NCBI GenBank assembly: GCA_037389465.1
Contig: JAZARR010000167.1
Location: forward strand, 1,364,001 to 1,428,000
DNA from: Baylisascaris procyonis
Taxonomy: Eukaryota > Nematoda > Chromadorea > Rhabditida > Ascarididae
Direction: 5' to 3'
Length of the DNA: 64,000 nt
Position 1 is the first letter of the stretch. Each line of letters starts with the position of its first letter. This document shows, in pieces, positions 38,214-48,400 of the stretch. The notes under the pieces were generated by a model that saw only the letters and a list, made by a program, of their open reading frames with translations, was not told the DNA's origin and ran no database searches. Both the position numbers and the translations under genes were made by a program.

Positions 38214-38546
38214 TGAATGTTCTACTTATGTTACGTTCATATTTAGTTAGATATATCGATACAAATTTTATTAGAGAAAAATTTCAGAGCCTTCGAATTC
38301 TCTGTGATAAAACTTCAACTGCGCTGATAAATGTATCACAACAGTTGGGATAATAGTTTGCATTATTTGAATGATATTTATTCAATGATTATTCTCACAA
38401 CTTTATTATTGGCCAGTCAATGTTTGACATTCTACTGTTCGAAATGCAATTTTCACTCTCAGCCATATAAGGTGAACAATTTTAAACGCTAATTCTAAAT
38501 TTCACTCACTAAGAACCAATTTTCAAAAATTCTCCTCTAGCATAAT

Positions 38547-38705
38547 TTACCATTCATTTACATTAAAGCCTGCTGTATGCACATAACGTTTAACTTCTCC
38601 ATTTATTTTACGCCACTGAATATGGAACCACCCTCTACCAGAAAAAAAAGTTTCCAGGCATTTGAAGCACGAAATTTTTTCTGTAGAATTGGAGAGAAAA
38701 CACTT
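38547..38705 (-). CDS. Mirrored candidate terminal exon in the left arm
   Basis: Mirror of 41454-41612 (see there), read on the - strand. The translation is identical to that of the right arm. The AATAAA downstream of the right-arm copy is mirrored here as well. Confidence 0.35.
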   Translation of the reverse strand, partial: KCFLSNSTEKISCFKCLETFFSGRGWFHIQWRKINGEVKRYVHTAGFNVNEW

Positions 38706-39591
38706 CTGAGATGTAAACAAAGAAGTAATAAGAAACTTTATATCATCTGACTGGAAAATTATGTAGCAAACATGAGTTATATTTTGCAATCAAACCTCAA
38801 TTATAAGTCGATGTTGGATAAACTCATTATTTAATTCGTTGATTGGAGATGAAACGAGAGAAGGAAGAAGAAATTGAAATGTTTACAGGACATAAGTTAG
38901 CAATTAAGACGAATTGAGCAATTTTCTCCACTTCACTCAATCAAAGCTCGTTTGCGGTTTTCTTCGCCCACTACAGAATACCACAGTGAAGCCATTAGAG
39001 AGGAATGTGTGTTGGTGGGATTGATAGGAAGTGATGGGAATGTGACTGTCTTCTAGTTCTTCGTTGATAGCCAATCATTGCATTCGTTTAATTCCAGGTC
39101 TCCTCACTGATGGGATTTGTTTAATCCCCGATCGAATGAGAAAATTACGGTAAGCATATGAACATTTCACCATGTTTCGCACATTGTAAATGTGATATGT
39201 GGGAGGCAGTGATAATTTAAAATTCATGGAATTGAATAAAAAAGGAGATGTCTAATGCACGAGGATAAAAATAAGGTACTTTCTTGTCGGCCATCAGTTC
39301 TAGAATAGAGGCAGACATTTTCTGTACCCGGTAAAATATCCCCACGGACGAGCCTAGGTCTATCTTTCAATCGAACTCATAGCTAGCTGCCCGATTACGA
39401 CAAGCAGTCCCATGTAGCCGACTTTGAAATAAAATAATTGCTGAAATTTTTGAGAATTTGAAGTCAGTGCGAAATTATTAGGATACACAAATAAACGCAA
39501 ACTTTCTCCTCTTCCTTTTCTTCAAGGAGGGTGGAAAACATGGCACATCTCCTCAAAAGACCATAAATATCCCTTGTTCCTTTTAGCAGTG

Positions 39592-39690
39592 ATGTATGCA
39601 CTCTATTCAATAATCGTTATGGACAATATACATTACTATTACGATGTTCTTCAGGTAAAGAGAGATGAGACACCTACTTGCGATACGTTT
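39592..39690 (+). pseudogene. J-domain-like N-terminal fragment (left arm)
   Basis: An ATG after a TTTTAGCAG acceptor opens a frame that includes HYYYDVLQVKRDETPT. This resembles the start of a DnaJ J-domain (YY-x-L-x-V-x-x-x-A-T). The helix II and HPD motif that must follow are absent in this frame. A possible donor (CAG/GTAAAG) lies inside the motif. It is either a truncated fragment or a chance match; the mirror copy is at 40469-40567. Confidence 0.25.
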
Positions 39691-39788
39691 TCAGTTATAT
39701 GGGGTCTAACAGTAACCCTTAAAAAAAAAATAAAAACTTTATGTAGTAGAAGTCGATCAAACGCGAATATATTTTTAGTCGATCAAAC

Positions 39789-39822
39789 GCAATATTCCCT
39801 CAATACGTTGAGGGAATATTGC
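39789..39822. other. 34 bp perfect hairpin at the left end of the loop
   Basis: The arms GCAATATTCCCTCAA and TTGAGGGAATATTGC are perfectly complementary (15 bp) around a TACG loop. It sits 13 bp inside the palindrome 2 junction, directly after the second AGTCGATCAAACGC copy. Confidence 0.8.
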
Positions 39823-40184
39823 AGTAGCAAAGAATAAAATGTTGTCTATTTATTCGATAAGATTGCTGATGCGATAGACAACAGTTACGGTAGGAAGAAA
39901 TGCGAAAAAAGTTGAATGATTAGTCTCCACATTCGCCATAATATACTTATGCAAAACTCTGTAAAAGTGAGTGGAAGAGGAGCGATAGTAGTAGCTGCCT
40001 AAGTGACAAGTTGAGCACATTATGATCCGTAGATTGTTATATATTATACAGTATTATTATGTATGATACAGTATCCACCCACGGCTTTGGTACTCATACA
40101 TAATGTATAATAAACCTATGGCACTCTCGAATTTTTGTGCTCTTTATTCCGATTTTTCCTGATATAAGAAGAAGAAATACCCAC

Positions 40185-40206
40185 TCATAACTTTTAAAAG
40201 TTATGA
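40185..40206. other. 22 bp perfect palindrome in the loop
   Basis: The sequence TCATAACTTTTAAAAGTTATGA is its own reverse complement. It lies in the palindrome 2 loop. No function inferred. Confidence 0.75.
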
Positions 40207-40468
40207 ATAGGTATTTGAAAGTTATAACTCTCACCACTTTTCGAAAATTTGTAACTTTTATCACTTTCTTTTTTGAATAAAAGAAAAAACGTTACTATCA
40301 ATATGATCGTATATGGAACAATCGCTGTAAGAATCAGCATAAAATTTATGACACCAACGACAATATGTTCTGCTTCTAGACCCTAAAATATATTCGCGTT
40401 TGATCGACTTCTACTACATAAAGTTTTTATTTTTTTTTAAGGGTTACTGTTAGACCCCATATAACTGA

Positions 40469-40567
40469 AAACGTATCGCAAGTAGGTGTCTCATCTCTCT
40501 TTACCTGAAGAACATCGTAATAGTAATGTATATTGTCCATAACGATTATTGAATAGAGTGCATACAT
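40469..40567 (-). pseudogene. J-domain-like N-terminal fragment (right arm, mirror copy)
   Basis: Mirror of 39592-39690 on the - strand with the same reading frame; no HPD-containing continuation is visible in the neighbouring loop. Confidence 0.25.
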
Positions 40568-41453
40568 CACTGCTAAAAGGAACAAGGGATATTTATGGTC
40601 TTTTGAGGAGATGTGCCATGTTTTCCACCCTCCTTGAAGAAAAGGAAGAGGAGAAAGTTTGCGTTTATTTGTGTATCCTAATAATTTCGCACTGACTTCA
40701 AATTCTCAAAAATTTCAGCAATTATTTTATTTCAAAGTCGGCTACATGGGACTGCTTGTCGTAATCGGGCAGCTAGCTATGAGTTCGATTGAAAGATAGA
40801 CCTAGGCTCGTCCGTGGGGATATTTTACCGGGTACAGAAAATGTCTGCCTCTATTCTAGAACTGATGGCCGACAAGAAAGTACCTTATTTTTATCCTCGT
40901 GCATTAGACATCTCCTTTTTTATTCAATTCCATGAATTTTAAATTATCACTGCCTCCCACATATCACATTTACAATGTGCGAAACATGGTGAAATGTTCA
41001 TATGCTTACCGTAATTTTCTCATTCGATCGGGGATTAAACAAATCCCATCAGTGAGGAGACCTGGAATTAAACGAATGCAATGATTGGCTATCAACGAAG
41101 AACTAGAAGACAGTCACATTCCCATCACTTCCTATCAATCCCACCAACACACATTCCTCTCTAATGGCTTCACTGTGGTATTCTGTAGTGGGCGAAGAAA
41201 ACCGCAAACGAGCTTTGATTGAGTGAAGTGGAGAAAATTGCTCAATTCGTCTTAATTGCTAACTTATGTCCTGTAAACATTTCAATTTCTTCTTCCTTCT
41301 CTCGTTTCATCTCCAATCAACGAATTAAATAATGAGTTTATCCAACATCGACTTATAATTGAGGTTTGATTGCAAAATATAACTCATGTTTGCTACATAA
41401 TTTTCCAGTCAGATGATATAAAGTTTCTTATTACTTCTTTGTTTACATCTCAG

Positions 41454-41612
41454 AAGTGTTTTCTCTCCAATTCTACAGAAAAAATTTCGTGCTTCAAATG
41501 CCTGGAAACTTTTTTTTCTGGTAGAGGGTGGTTCCATATTCAGTGGCGTAAAATAAATGGAGAAGTTAAACGTTATGTGCATACAGCAGGCTTTAATGTA
41601 AATGAATGGTAA
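41454..41612 (+). CDS. Candidate terminal exon in the right arm, unidentified
   Basis: After the acceptor TTTACATCTCAG (41453) a frame of 52 codons runs to TAA at 41610-41612. It encodes KCFLSNSTEKISCFKCLETF (a CxxC motif) and RGWFHIQWRKINGEVKRYVH. An AATAAA lies at about 41752, giving a short 3' UTR. An alternative acceptor (TTTTCCAG, 41408) would extend it. The family is not recognised and upstream exons are not found in the arm. Confidence 0.35.
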   Translation, partial: KCFLSNSTEKISCFKCLETFFSGRGWFHIQWRKINGEVKRYVHTAGFNVNEW

Positions 41613-41935
41613 ATTATGCTAGAGGAGAATTTTTGAAAATTGGTTCTTAGTGAGTGAAATTTAGAATTAGCGTTTAAAATTGTTCACCTTATATGGCTGA
41701 GAGTGAAAATTGCATTTCGAACAGTAGAATGTCAAACATTGACTGGCCAATAATAAAGTTGTGAGAATAATCATTGAATAAATATCATTCAAATAATGCA
41801 AACTATTATCCCAACTGTTGTGATACATTTATCAGCGCAGTTGAAGTTTTATCACAGAGAATTCGAAGGCACTGAAATTTTTCTCTAATAAAATTTGTAT
41901 CGATATATCTAAGTGTTTTCTTCAAAAATATGAAC

Positions 41936-42456
41936 TAAAATGTTGCCTTGACATATTGACATTAGTAATTAACTTGCCAAGCCTTTCATATAAACGTAAT
42001 AAATTCGAAAAACTGAGAAACACAAGCATACTTAATTCACGGCGGAAGAATTAAAGTTTAGTGAGAGTTTATCCGCAAACTGAAGTTTTCAATTCTTCAG
42101 AAAAATATTCCCTTGACATCACTTACAATGTCTATTAACGCCGACAGCAACTCAAATCTCCAAACGTTTGAAAGTAGTAAATCCAAGAAACGTCTGAGTG
42201 AAAGTTGAGGCTATTAAATATCAGATTGTTTCCGGTATTCGATATCTGAAAAATGCTCAAAAACGTTTCACCTTTATTACTTTTCGCAAAGTCTACTATA
42301 GCCCGTATTACCTAAACTACACTATCAGGCTAAAAATTATTGCCTTCAATTCATTAGAATAGTCTAGGCTTAACTTTAACTTTATTCTTTGCTGTGAAAT
42401 TACGTGCAGATTTCTGACATCCCGCTGCCAAAGTTATTTCAATTTGTCCCTTTTAG
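41936..42456. other. Single-copy spacer, nothing recognised
   Basis: AT-rich sequence between palindrome 2 and the next candidate exon. No open frame with splice or motif support. Confidence 0.5.
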
Positions 42457-42613
42457 CAGTCGACGAGAGAAAAGTTGGTCAAAAAAATGTTGCAGCGGAA
42501 ACAATGATCCGCGCTGTTTCCATTTCCGTGCTGGAGCATCCCAGAATGTGCTTCCCACCGATATGGTTAATGCATCCACTCCTTCATCATTAATATTTTG
42601 GCTGGTTGTTTAG
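42457..42613 (+). CDS. Candidate terminal exon, Cys-rich, unidentified
   Basis: Following a TTGTCCCTTTTAG acceptor, an open frame of about 51 codons ends at TAG 42611-42613. It reads SRREKSWSKKCCSGNNDPRC followed by FHFRAGASQNVLPTDMV and a short hydrophobic tail. The Cys-containing block looks protein-like, but there is no family match I can name and no upstream exon was found. Confidence 0.3.
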
Positions 42614-43321
42614 ATCTGCATTTATGTCGCTACTCTATTCGTCCGAATTGAAGCATTGCGAACGTCTCGCTTTTTTAAAATTTATTTTTGGATATTTTCT
42701 CTATGTTTCCCACTTGATATATAAATAATAAACTAATGAATAAATAATTAAACACCCATTTGAAGGTAAACAATCTTTTGAAGATTCTTGCTTCTGCGAC
42801 CGTTTCAATACGCAACATCTTAGATGCAATTCACGTTGATATTAACTAAATGTATAGGCTCATGGTTGATATTCGGCGTTTAGATCGGTTTTCTGTCGCT
42901 CACACCAACAACCTTCCGAATTGATATAACGCATTTTCTTCTGAAAACTCCCCTCACTCTCGAAAAAACGTACTCGAGGAAACAGAGTACGCTCAGAACG
43001 ATGAAATGGATGAAGAACTTCTGGCGAGTGTTCAATGCGAAATGGTCAAATATTAAAAAATTTTTTTATTGATTAGGAAAACATAAATGATAATTGACTC
43101 ATAATCAATGTTAATACCGACGGCTCACGAGTAAAAAAAAGGGTTTGAAAGCGGGAACAACCTAAAATGAAAACAAAAAAAAGATGACATTTTGAAAAAC
43201 GTTGTTGCTTGAGGAAGATCCAAACGAAAACTGCATCTCATAACGAGAAAGGCAACTACAAGAACTTCAACCCCGATGATTCACTATATACGCGAAGAAA
43301 TGAGCAAGTCGCGCAACCGCC

Positions 43322-43553
43322 TCACTCTGATCCACCAAATTTTTTCAAAGCCTTTTGAGCGAATACGCATAAGACACCAGCCAATTCGACAAACACTACA
43401 ATATTTAGCAACATGTTTAAAATAATAACCTCGAGCTGAATTCAATGACATCTCACGCAAAACGTTGACAATTTTCTTTTCATATACGTTATCGAAATGC
43501 TCACGTAGTAAAAATTCATGATGACATAAGAACAATAAATTCTTAAGACAATC
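43322..43553 (-). CDS. Candidate 3'-terminal exons on the - strand, unidentified
   Basis: A frame open from 43553 to 43430 reads HEFLLREHFDNVYEKKIVNV then LREMSLNSAR. A second block from 43395 to the TGA at 43322-43324 reads VFVELAGVLCVFAQKALKKF followed by GGSE. A G/GTTATT...TTGTAG intron would join them in phase, but it would be only 34 nt, shorter than usual nematode introns. It could instead be a frameshifted pseudogene. No family is recognised. Confidence 0.25.
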
Positions 43554-45480
43554 TTAAGTCAACCAGAAATTTTCAAGAGCAACAAAATCACAAAACAGCC
43601 TCAAAAAACCAATTGTTTCGATAAACACACCAGAAAGGAAATGAGAAGAAAGTTTTACAATGCAAAAGCAATCATATTCAGCTTATAATATTTGCAATTA
43701 ATATGATGCAAATTTTATTCAATCGAAATCTTGAAAAACACTGCAATTTCGCCTTCACATTAATATACATTTGCCGATTTTTTTTTGTTGGAATATAAAT
43801 AAACAGAAAAAGTTTACTTTTTTTAGAACGAAAAAGCAAAGTTCTGAAGTTTGTAAAGAAGCAATAGACCGAAGCTCAAAATTCGGCCATGATTTTCGTA
43901 ATATCCCATTAAATTCATACGTGCACTAAGTATAGATGGTCATTCATGAAATTTTTTAAGTATCGATGAACATACCATTTTACTGAATGCGAATTGTGAT
44001 CCGCTTCCACCTTCGCTATTAAAAAAAACTCTTACTTGCCTGAATATCTGATTCACTTGACGACCCTCCCATTCGCCAACGATTGGGGTGAATTTGTTCC
44101 ATTCGCATTTCTACTCTCGATTTTTTAGCAAATAAGATTCACCTCATAATTTGCCTCAACAACACAATGCAAAACAGTGATATCGTTGTATGCTTTAAAT
44201 CACCGTCGTCATTAATAAATCATTCGTAAAGGCATTCAATAAATTTCGCAAAAATTGGCAAATTACGTCCGCAGCAATTCATATCATATCTCTATTACAT
44301 TTGAATTGGAAATCAAAATTTCAGAGAATAGCTGGTGTGGTTGATCAACTTGAATTAAATCAATAAATCAATAGCCACTATATGGAAATGGATTAAGATT
44401 CAAAATTATATAATTCTGCAAGAAACAATTTGTCATGATTTCTCGTTTACTATCAACACAAAAAAAAAAATGAAAACGTTGAATAGAAGAGAAGCGAAAA
44501 ACAGCTCAACTTCGTAACATTGGTGCTAGTTTATAGGAGGTGATGTTCCCTCATCGGAATAGAAGAGAAATTTGCATAAAATTTGGCATTCAAATTTGCA
44601 AAAGAATGACATAAAAATGAAACTATCGCCAGCGAAGTGACAAAATGAGAGAAGAAAAATGGGAAAACACAAAATAACGCATGATGTTTTTTGTACATTA
44701 TATAAACAAATGCCCGAATCATGTTGTTTTAAGTGGGGCATGAATTAGGAGGACTTGATTGAAAAACGCGCAACGGAAAGTATAGGCAAATCACTGGAAT
44801 AAATTCATTTCGTAACGAAAACTGGCCGTATATTTTAATGCGTTATCCTGAGAATAAACTTCCCTTCCCAAACGTTTTCTTTGCAAATTTTCGAACAATC
44901 AAAAAAAAAAAAAAAGTAGACAATGATATTTAATTCTTGCACTGTACGCTATCTACAAAGAATCTGACGTATTAATGAAGAAATTATCCAACATTTCCTG
45001 GAATTGAAAGCAACTACTCCAGGATGAACAACTAATTATAACAGTGTCACACAAAAGAAACTCAAATGAAATAATCGTATAGATGAAAAGTGAGGAAGGC
45101 AGAGCACACTATCGTTTAGTGAGTATTTTGAAGCATTACTCTGATCATATAGCAAATAAACGAATCACGCTTTGGCAGTTCGGAGAAGTTTACTCGACGT
45201 TTCGCATAGTGATTAATTTCGACTCTGAAAATTATGAGGATTCAATCTTTATCCGGACTATATATTTTGAAAGAAAGATAAATAAAACACTGAATAAATG
45301 TATACTGTTTTCTGGTGTTTTAGTCCCCTCCAATAATTCTAATTAATGCAGACGTCAATTCCTAATTCCACTAATTCAATCAGTTCACTTATATAACGGC
45401 ATAAAATATTGGATGATCAATGCACCACATGAGAGTTTCTTATATCAAAATCATAAAATTATATGCAACTAGCAAGGTCA
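43554..45480. other. Mostly featureless spacer 3' of the SLC6 gene
   Basis: About 1.9 kb of AT-rich DNA with poly-A/T runs. The only frame of note is an ATG-started one at 45083-45346 on + (87 codons, MKSEEGRAHYRLVSILKHYS...). It has no domain and contains AATAAA motifs inside, so I do not call it a gene. The segment nearest 45480 is the likely 3' UTR of the SLC6 gene. Confidence 0.45.
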
Positions 45481-48400
45481 TTATGAACAAATCGCTGTAA
45501 AGTCAGCATAAAATACGATAGTGTCATTAATTTCTCCTTCATATTCGAGAATTTGTTTCTTTTCCTGTTTAATTTCATATTTCAAACATACATCGTTATA
45601 TGTTTCCGGCTCAGCGAGTGGAGCCTGCGGTAATAATACATAACCAGGCGCTGTGCTTGCATAACGAGGAACATTCGTCGGTGATGATTTCACCACCTCA
45701 TAACGCAATGGCGACGATAACGTATTCTTCAACTTCTGAAACTTTCTCTATAGCGCACTAAAAAAGGAACTTCTAACTTACTCTAGCTTAACAGCTTATC
45801 AGCTTACTTGTATGATATTCAACGTTACCTAAGCTTTTCTAGATTAAGAAGTTCCCTCTACGAGTTTATGTGCACAGTAGCTAATATTTGTACTGGAATG
45901 ATAGCAGAAAAAAACCATCTACTGTAAGCCTTTTAAAAACATTTTAGTAATGAAATTCGATGAATGCATTGCGGATTTGTGTATAAGAAAGCAAATCCTT
46001 ATGTTGCACACATGGATAGTTGTGAAATTACATTAGAGTCGAACTAATCAAACTCTTTTTCATTAAAATCTTTCAACTTTTTTCTCTATTCTAGGAACTG
46101 GTGCGATAGTTTGTCTATGAAATGTGCTCTTATATTCAACCGTTTGCATAAAATTATTCGGAATACCGATATTGAAGTGACTTATGGATATTGAAAAAAC
46201 AATTAAAAAGTATAAAAGAAAATAGGAAAGATGCATACCTGCCACTTTGTAACACCCGGACCTTTGACACATGTCCTGCATATGGTGTACTGCATAAGGA
46301 GTGGAATAGGGATGAGAGGGATGAGCGCAATCACCCACCCAACCACCTCTGAATATCTCCACTCATGCACACCCGATGAATAAATTGAATAATTGTATGA
46401 CATCAGGTTGAATGCGGCAATTGCCTACAAAAATAATATCCATATAAGAGACAATGTGGACATCACCAAGTTTTCAAAGCACTGTACAGTTCCCTATGTC
46501 AAACTTTGATTTCAACGTTTTAACTATCCTTCATCTCAAGGATAACTTTCTTGGCTGGTTGAGGCGAAACATAGCCGATGCCTATATCGAGACCGCTAAT
46601 GTCGTCAAAAAATATGCACAAAAAATTCGACAACTATGTTGACAAAATAACAAAATTTGCACGAAGCAGAAGCAATGTTCAAACCCACTAAAGGAATTTA
46701 AAAGTATGCTTTTCAATTAGCCTACCACACTCGAATCCTAACTGGCTGGCTACAAAAATATAAGGAGAAAAATTACGTTTACAAATATTACACTTAGTTA
46801 TAAAATTTGAAATTATTTCTCATAAAAGACAGGAAGAGAATAATATTATATAGGCTACATGAAATACTTACAGCAGGAACAATAGGGAGGAGGTATGTGA
46901 AGAAAAGCAAAAAGTGACCAAAACACCAGCAACATGCTTTCGACAGCATTGTATGAAGATCTTTGCCAAGTCTGTGGGCACCTAAAACAACGAACAAAGT
47001 CATCGAAAATGTAGTCATTTTATGAACTCTTTGTGAATTCTTTTTAAAAACTACTTAACAAAAAGTTTCGCAGACAAAAATTCAACTATAAATCTACTGT
47101 TTGCACCTCTTAGGTTGGTTCTATGAACCACGGCTGGCACTACCATTATGGAGTAAAATTGCTACAAAATGTCTGATAATTCGATTGTATTATGAAGGAA
47201 TCCAATTATCAGCTGGTCCGGAAGCAGAAATCCAACTCTCATGTTCAAACTACCCTAGCATCGAAGACCTCGTCGATCAGGAATTCTACGACTAAAATGT
47301 CTTTGGCTCTGTGCTCTGTGTATACCTAAATAACAGTACATTATAGTTCGATCTTCAACTGAAGATATCACAAGATTAAAAATATTCACGAAAACCTACA
47401 GTAAAACCATCCGATTGCGATAAGTTCGAAAAATAAAATCGCCCACAACGTTACGTATTTCATATAGCCACCAGCGAGCTCATAAGCATAAAGACCTCCC
47501 TGAAATATAATTTAATACAGCTAAAAAGAAATTTGACAGCTGATGCTTTGCAGAAAGTAAAGTAGTCTTAAATGCTAAGCAAGACTTAGCACAAATATTT
47601 CACATATAATTACAAAAAAACATGTAAGAAATATAACAGATAAAAATGATATCATTGGACAAAATTGCCCAAATCGAACCTGCGTAGCGAAATAAAGGCC
47701 AATGGCGCAGCCAAGAATGCAAACAAAGATCGCAAGGCAAAATCGTGGAAAGCATCTCGACCATTTCTCACCAAACGCATCTTCCATTGCAGCGAGAACG
47801 TTCAACGACAACAAGTACTAAAAAATAAATGATGTCACTTTCATCCAGAGTGTAAAACAACTTCAATATAACGTCAAAACGTTATATTATAACGCAAAGG
47901 TATGCAATAAAATAGGCTCATTAAAGAGATATATCTTTATAAATATGTGCCAATCTCTGTTGACTATCGATTTCTTTTTGTGCATTTCAGCGTTGTATAA
48001 ACCTGTAATTTTAAGCAAGCTTCATTCAATCGTTTCTCATTCTGCCCATTCCAAGAAACTCGAAAATGGAAACTTCATGGTTTCTGCAAGTCACCCACTT
48101 CCGCTATTCGTAAGAAGTTTCATTTTCAATCCCATGACCAACATGCTTTCATCTAGGATGCTTATAGTGCACTCCTGAAATGAATACTTATTACTGAACG
48201 TTGTCATTGTTCAGCTTATCATATCTCATGGATGCTACATCAACGATATCAGCCTCTTCCTATATGAAAGTCATAAAAAAATTATGCACATTATGCTGAA
48301 TTATCAACAGCTGTCTCGTTCGATTTCCACCTATTAGAGATCCGTTATGCACATGCTCAGGTGCTAAAATGAGTTCCGTTATGCTGGTGCTAAAATCGAA

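Larger units (their letters stand above)
33894..38234 (+). repeat. Direct repeat unit, copy 4 (truncated)
   Basis: Only the first 4341 bp of the unit are present: gene C exons and gene B 3' exons. Sequence identity stops abruptly after CTACTTATGTTAC (38234), about 20 bp downstream of the gene B stop. The DDX52-like and BEL/Pao parts are therefore absent. The second palindrome begins at the next base. Confidence 0.94.
38235..39775 (+). repeat. Giant palindrome 2, left arm
   Basis: The sequence is the near-perfect reverse complement of 40385-41935; paired positions sum to about 80160. Near the outer end the left arm lacks about 13 bp present in the right arm. Its outer edge is the base after array copy 4 ends. 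It carries a mirrored exon (38547-38705) and the J-domain-like stretch (39592-39690). Confidence 0.92.
39776..40384. repeat. Loop (spacer) of palindrome 2
   Basis: This is 609 bp of unique AT-rich sequence between the arms. The 14-mer AGTCGATCAAACGC occurs twice near the left junction (39751-39764 and 39777-39790), and the loop contains two strong hairpins (39789-39822, 40185-40206). No coding feature is supported in it. Confidence 0.85.
40385..41935 (-). repeat. Giant palindrome 2, right arm
   Basis: Reverse complement of 38235-39775, with scattered single-base differences (for example TTCAGAGCC on the left versus TTCAGTGCC in the mirrored right arm). Beyond 41935 the sequence continues into single-copy DNA. 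Confidence 0.92.

Noticed and set aside
3553..38234. Regular repeat pattern considered as a satellite, rDNA or CRISPR array
   Set aside because: The unit is 7.65 kb, contains gene and retroelement fragments, no rRNA-like sequence was seen, and there are no short spaced repeats.
45083..45346. 87-codon ATG-started frame on +
   Set aside because: No domain or splice support; AATAAA motifs fall inside it; it lies in the 3' flank of the SLC6 gene.
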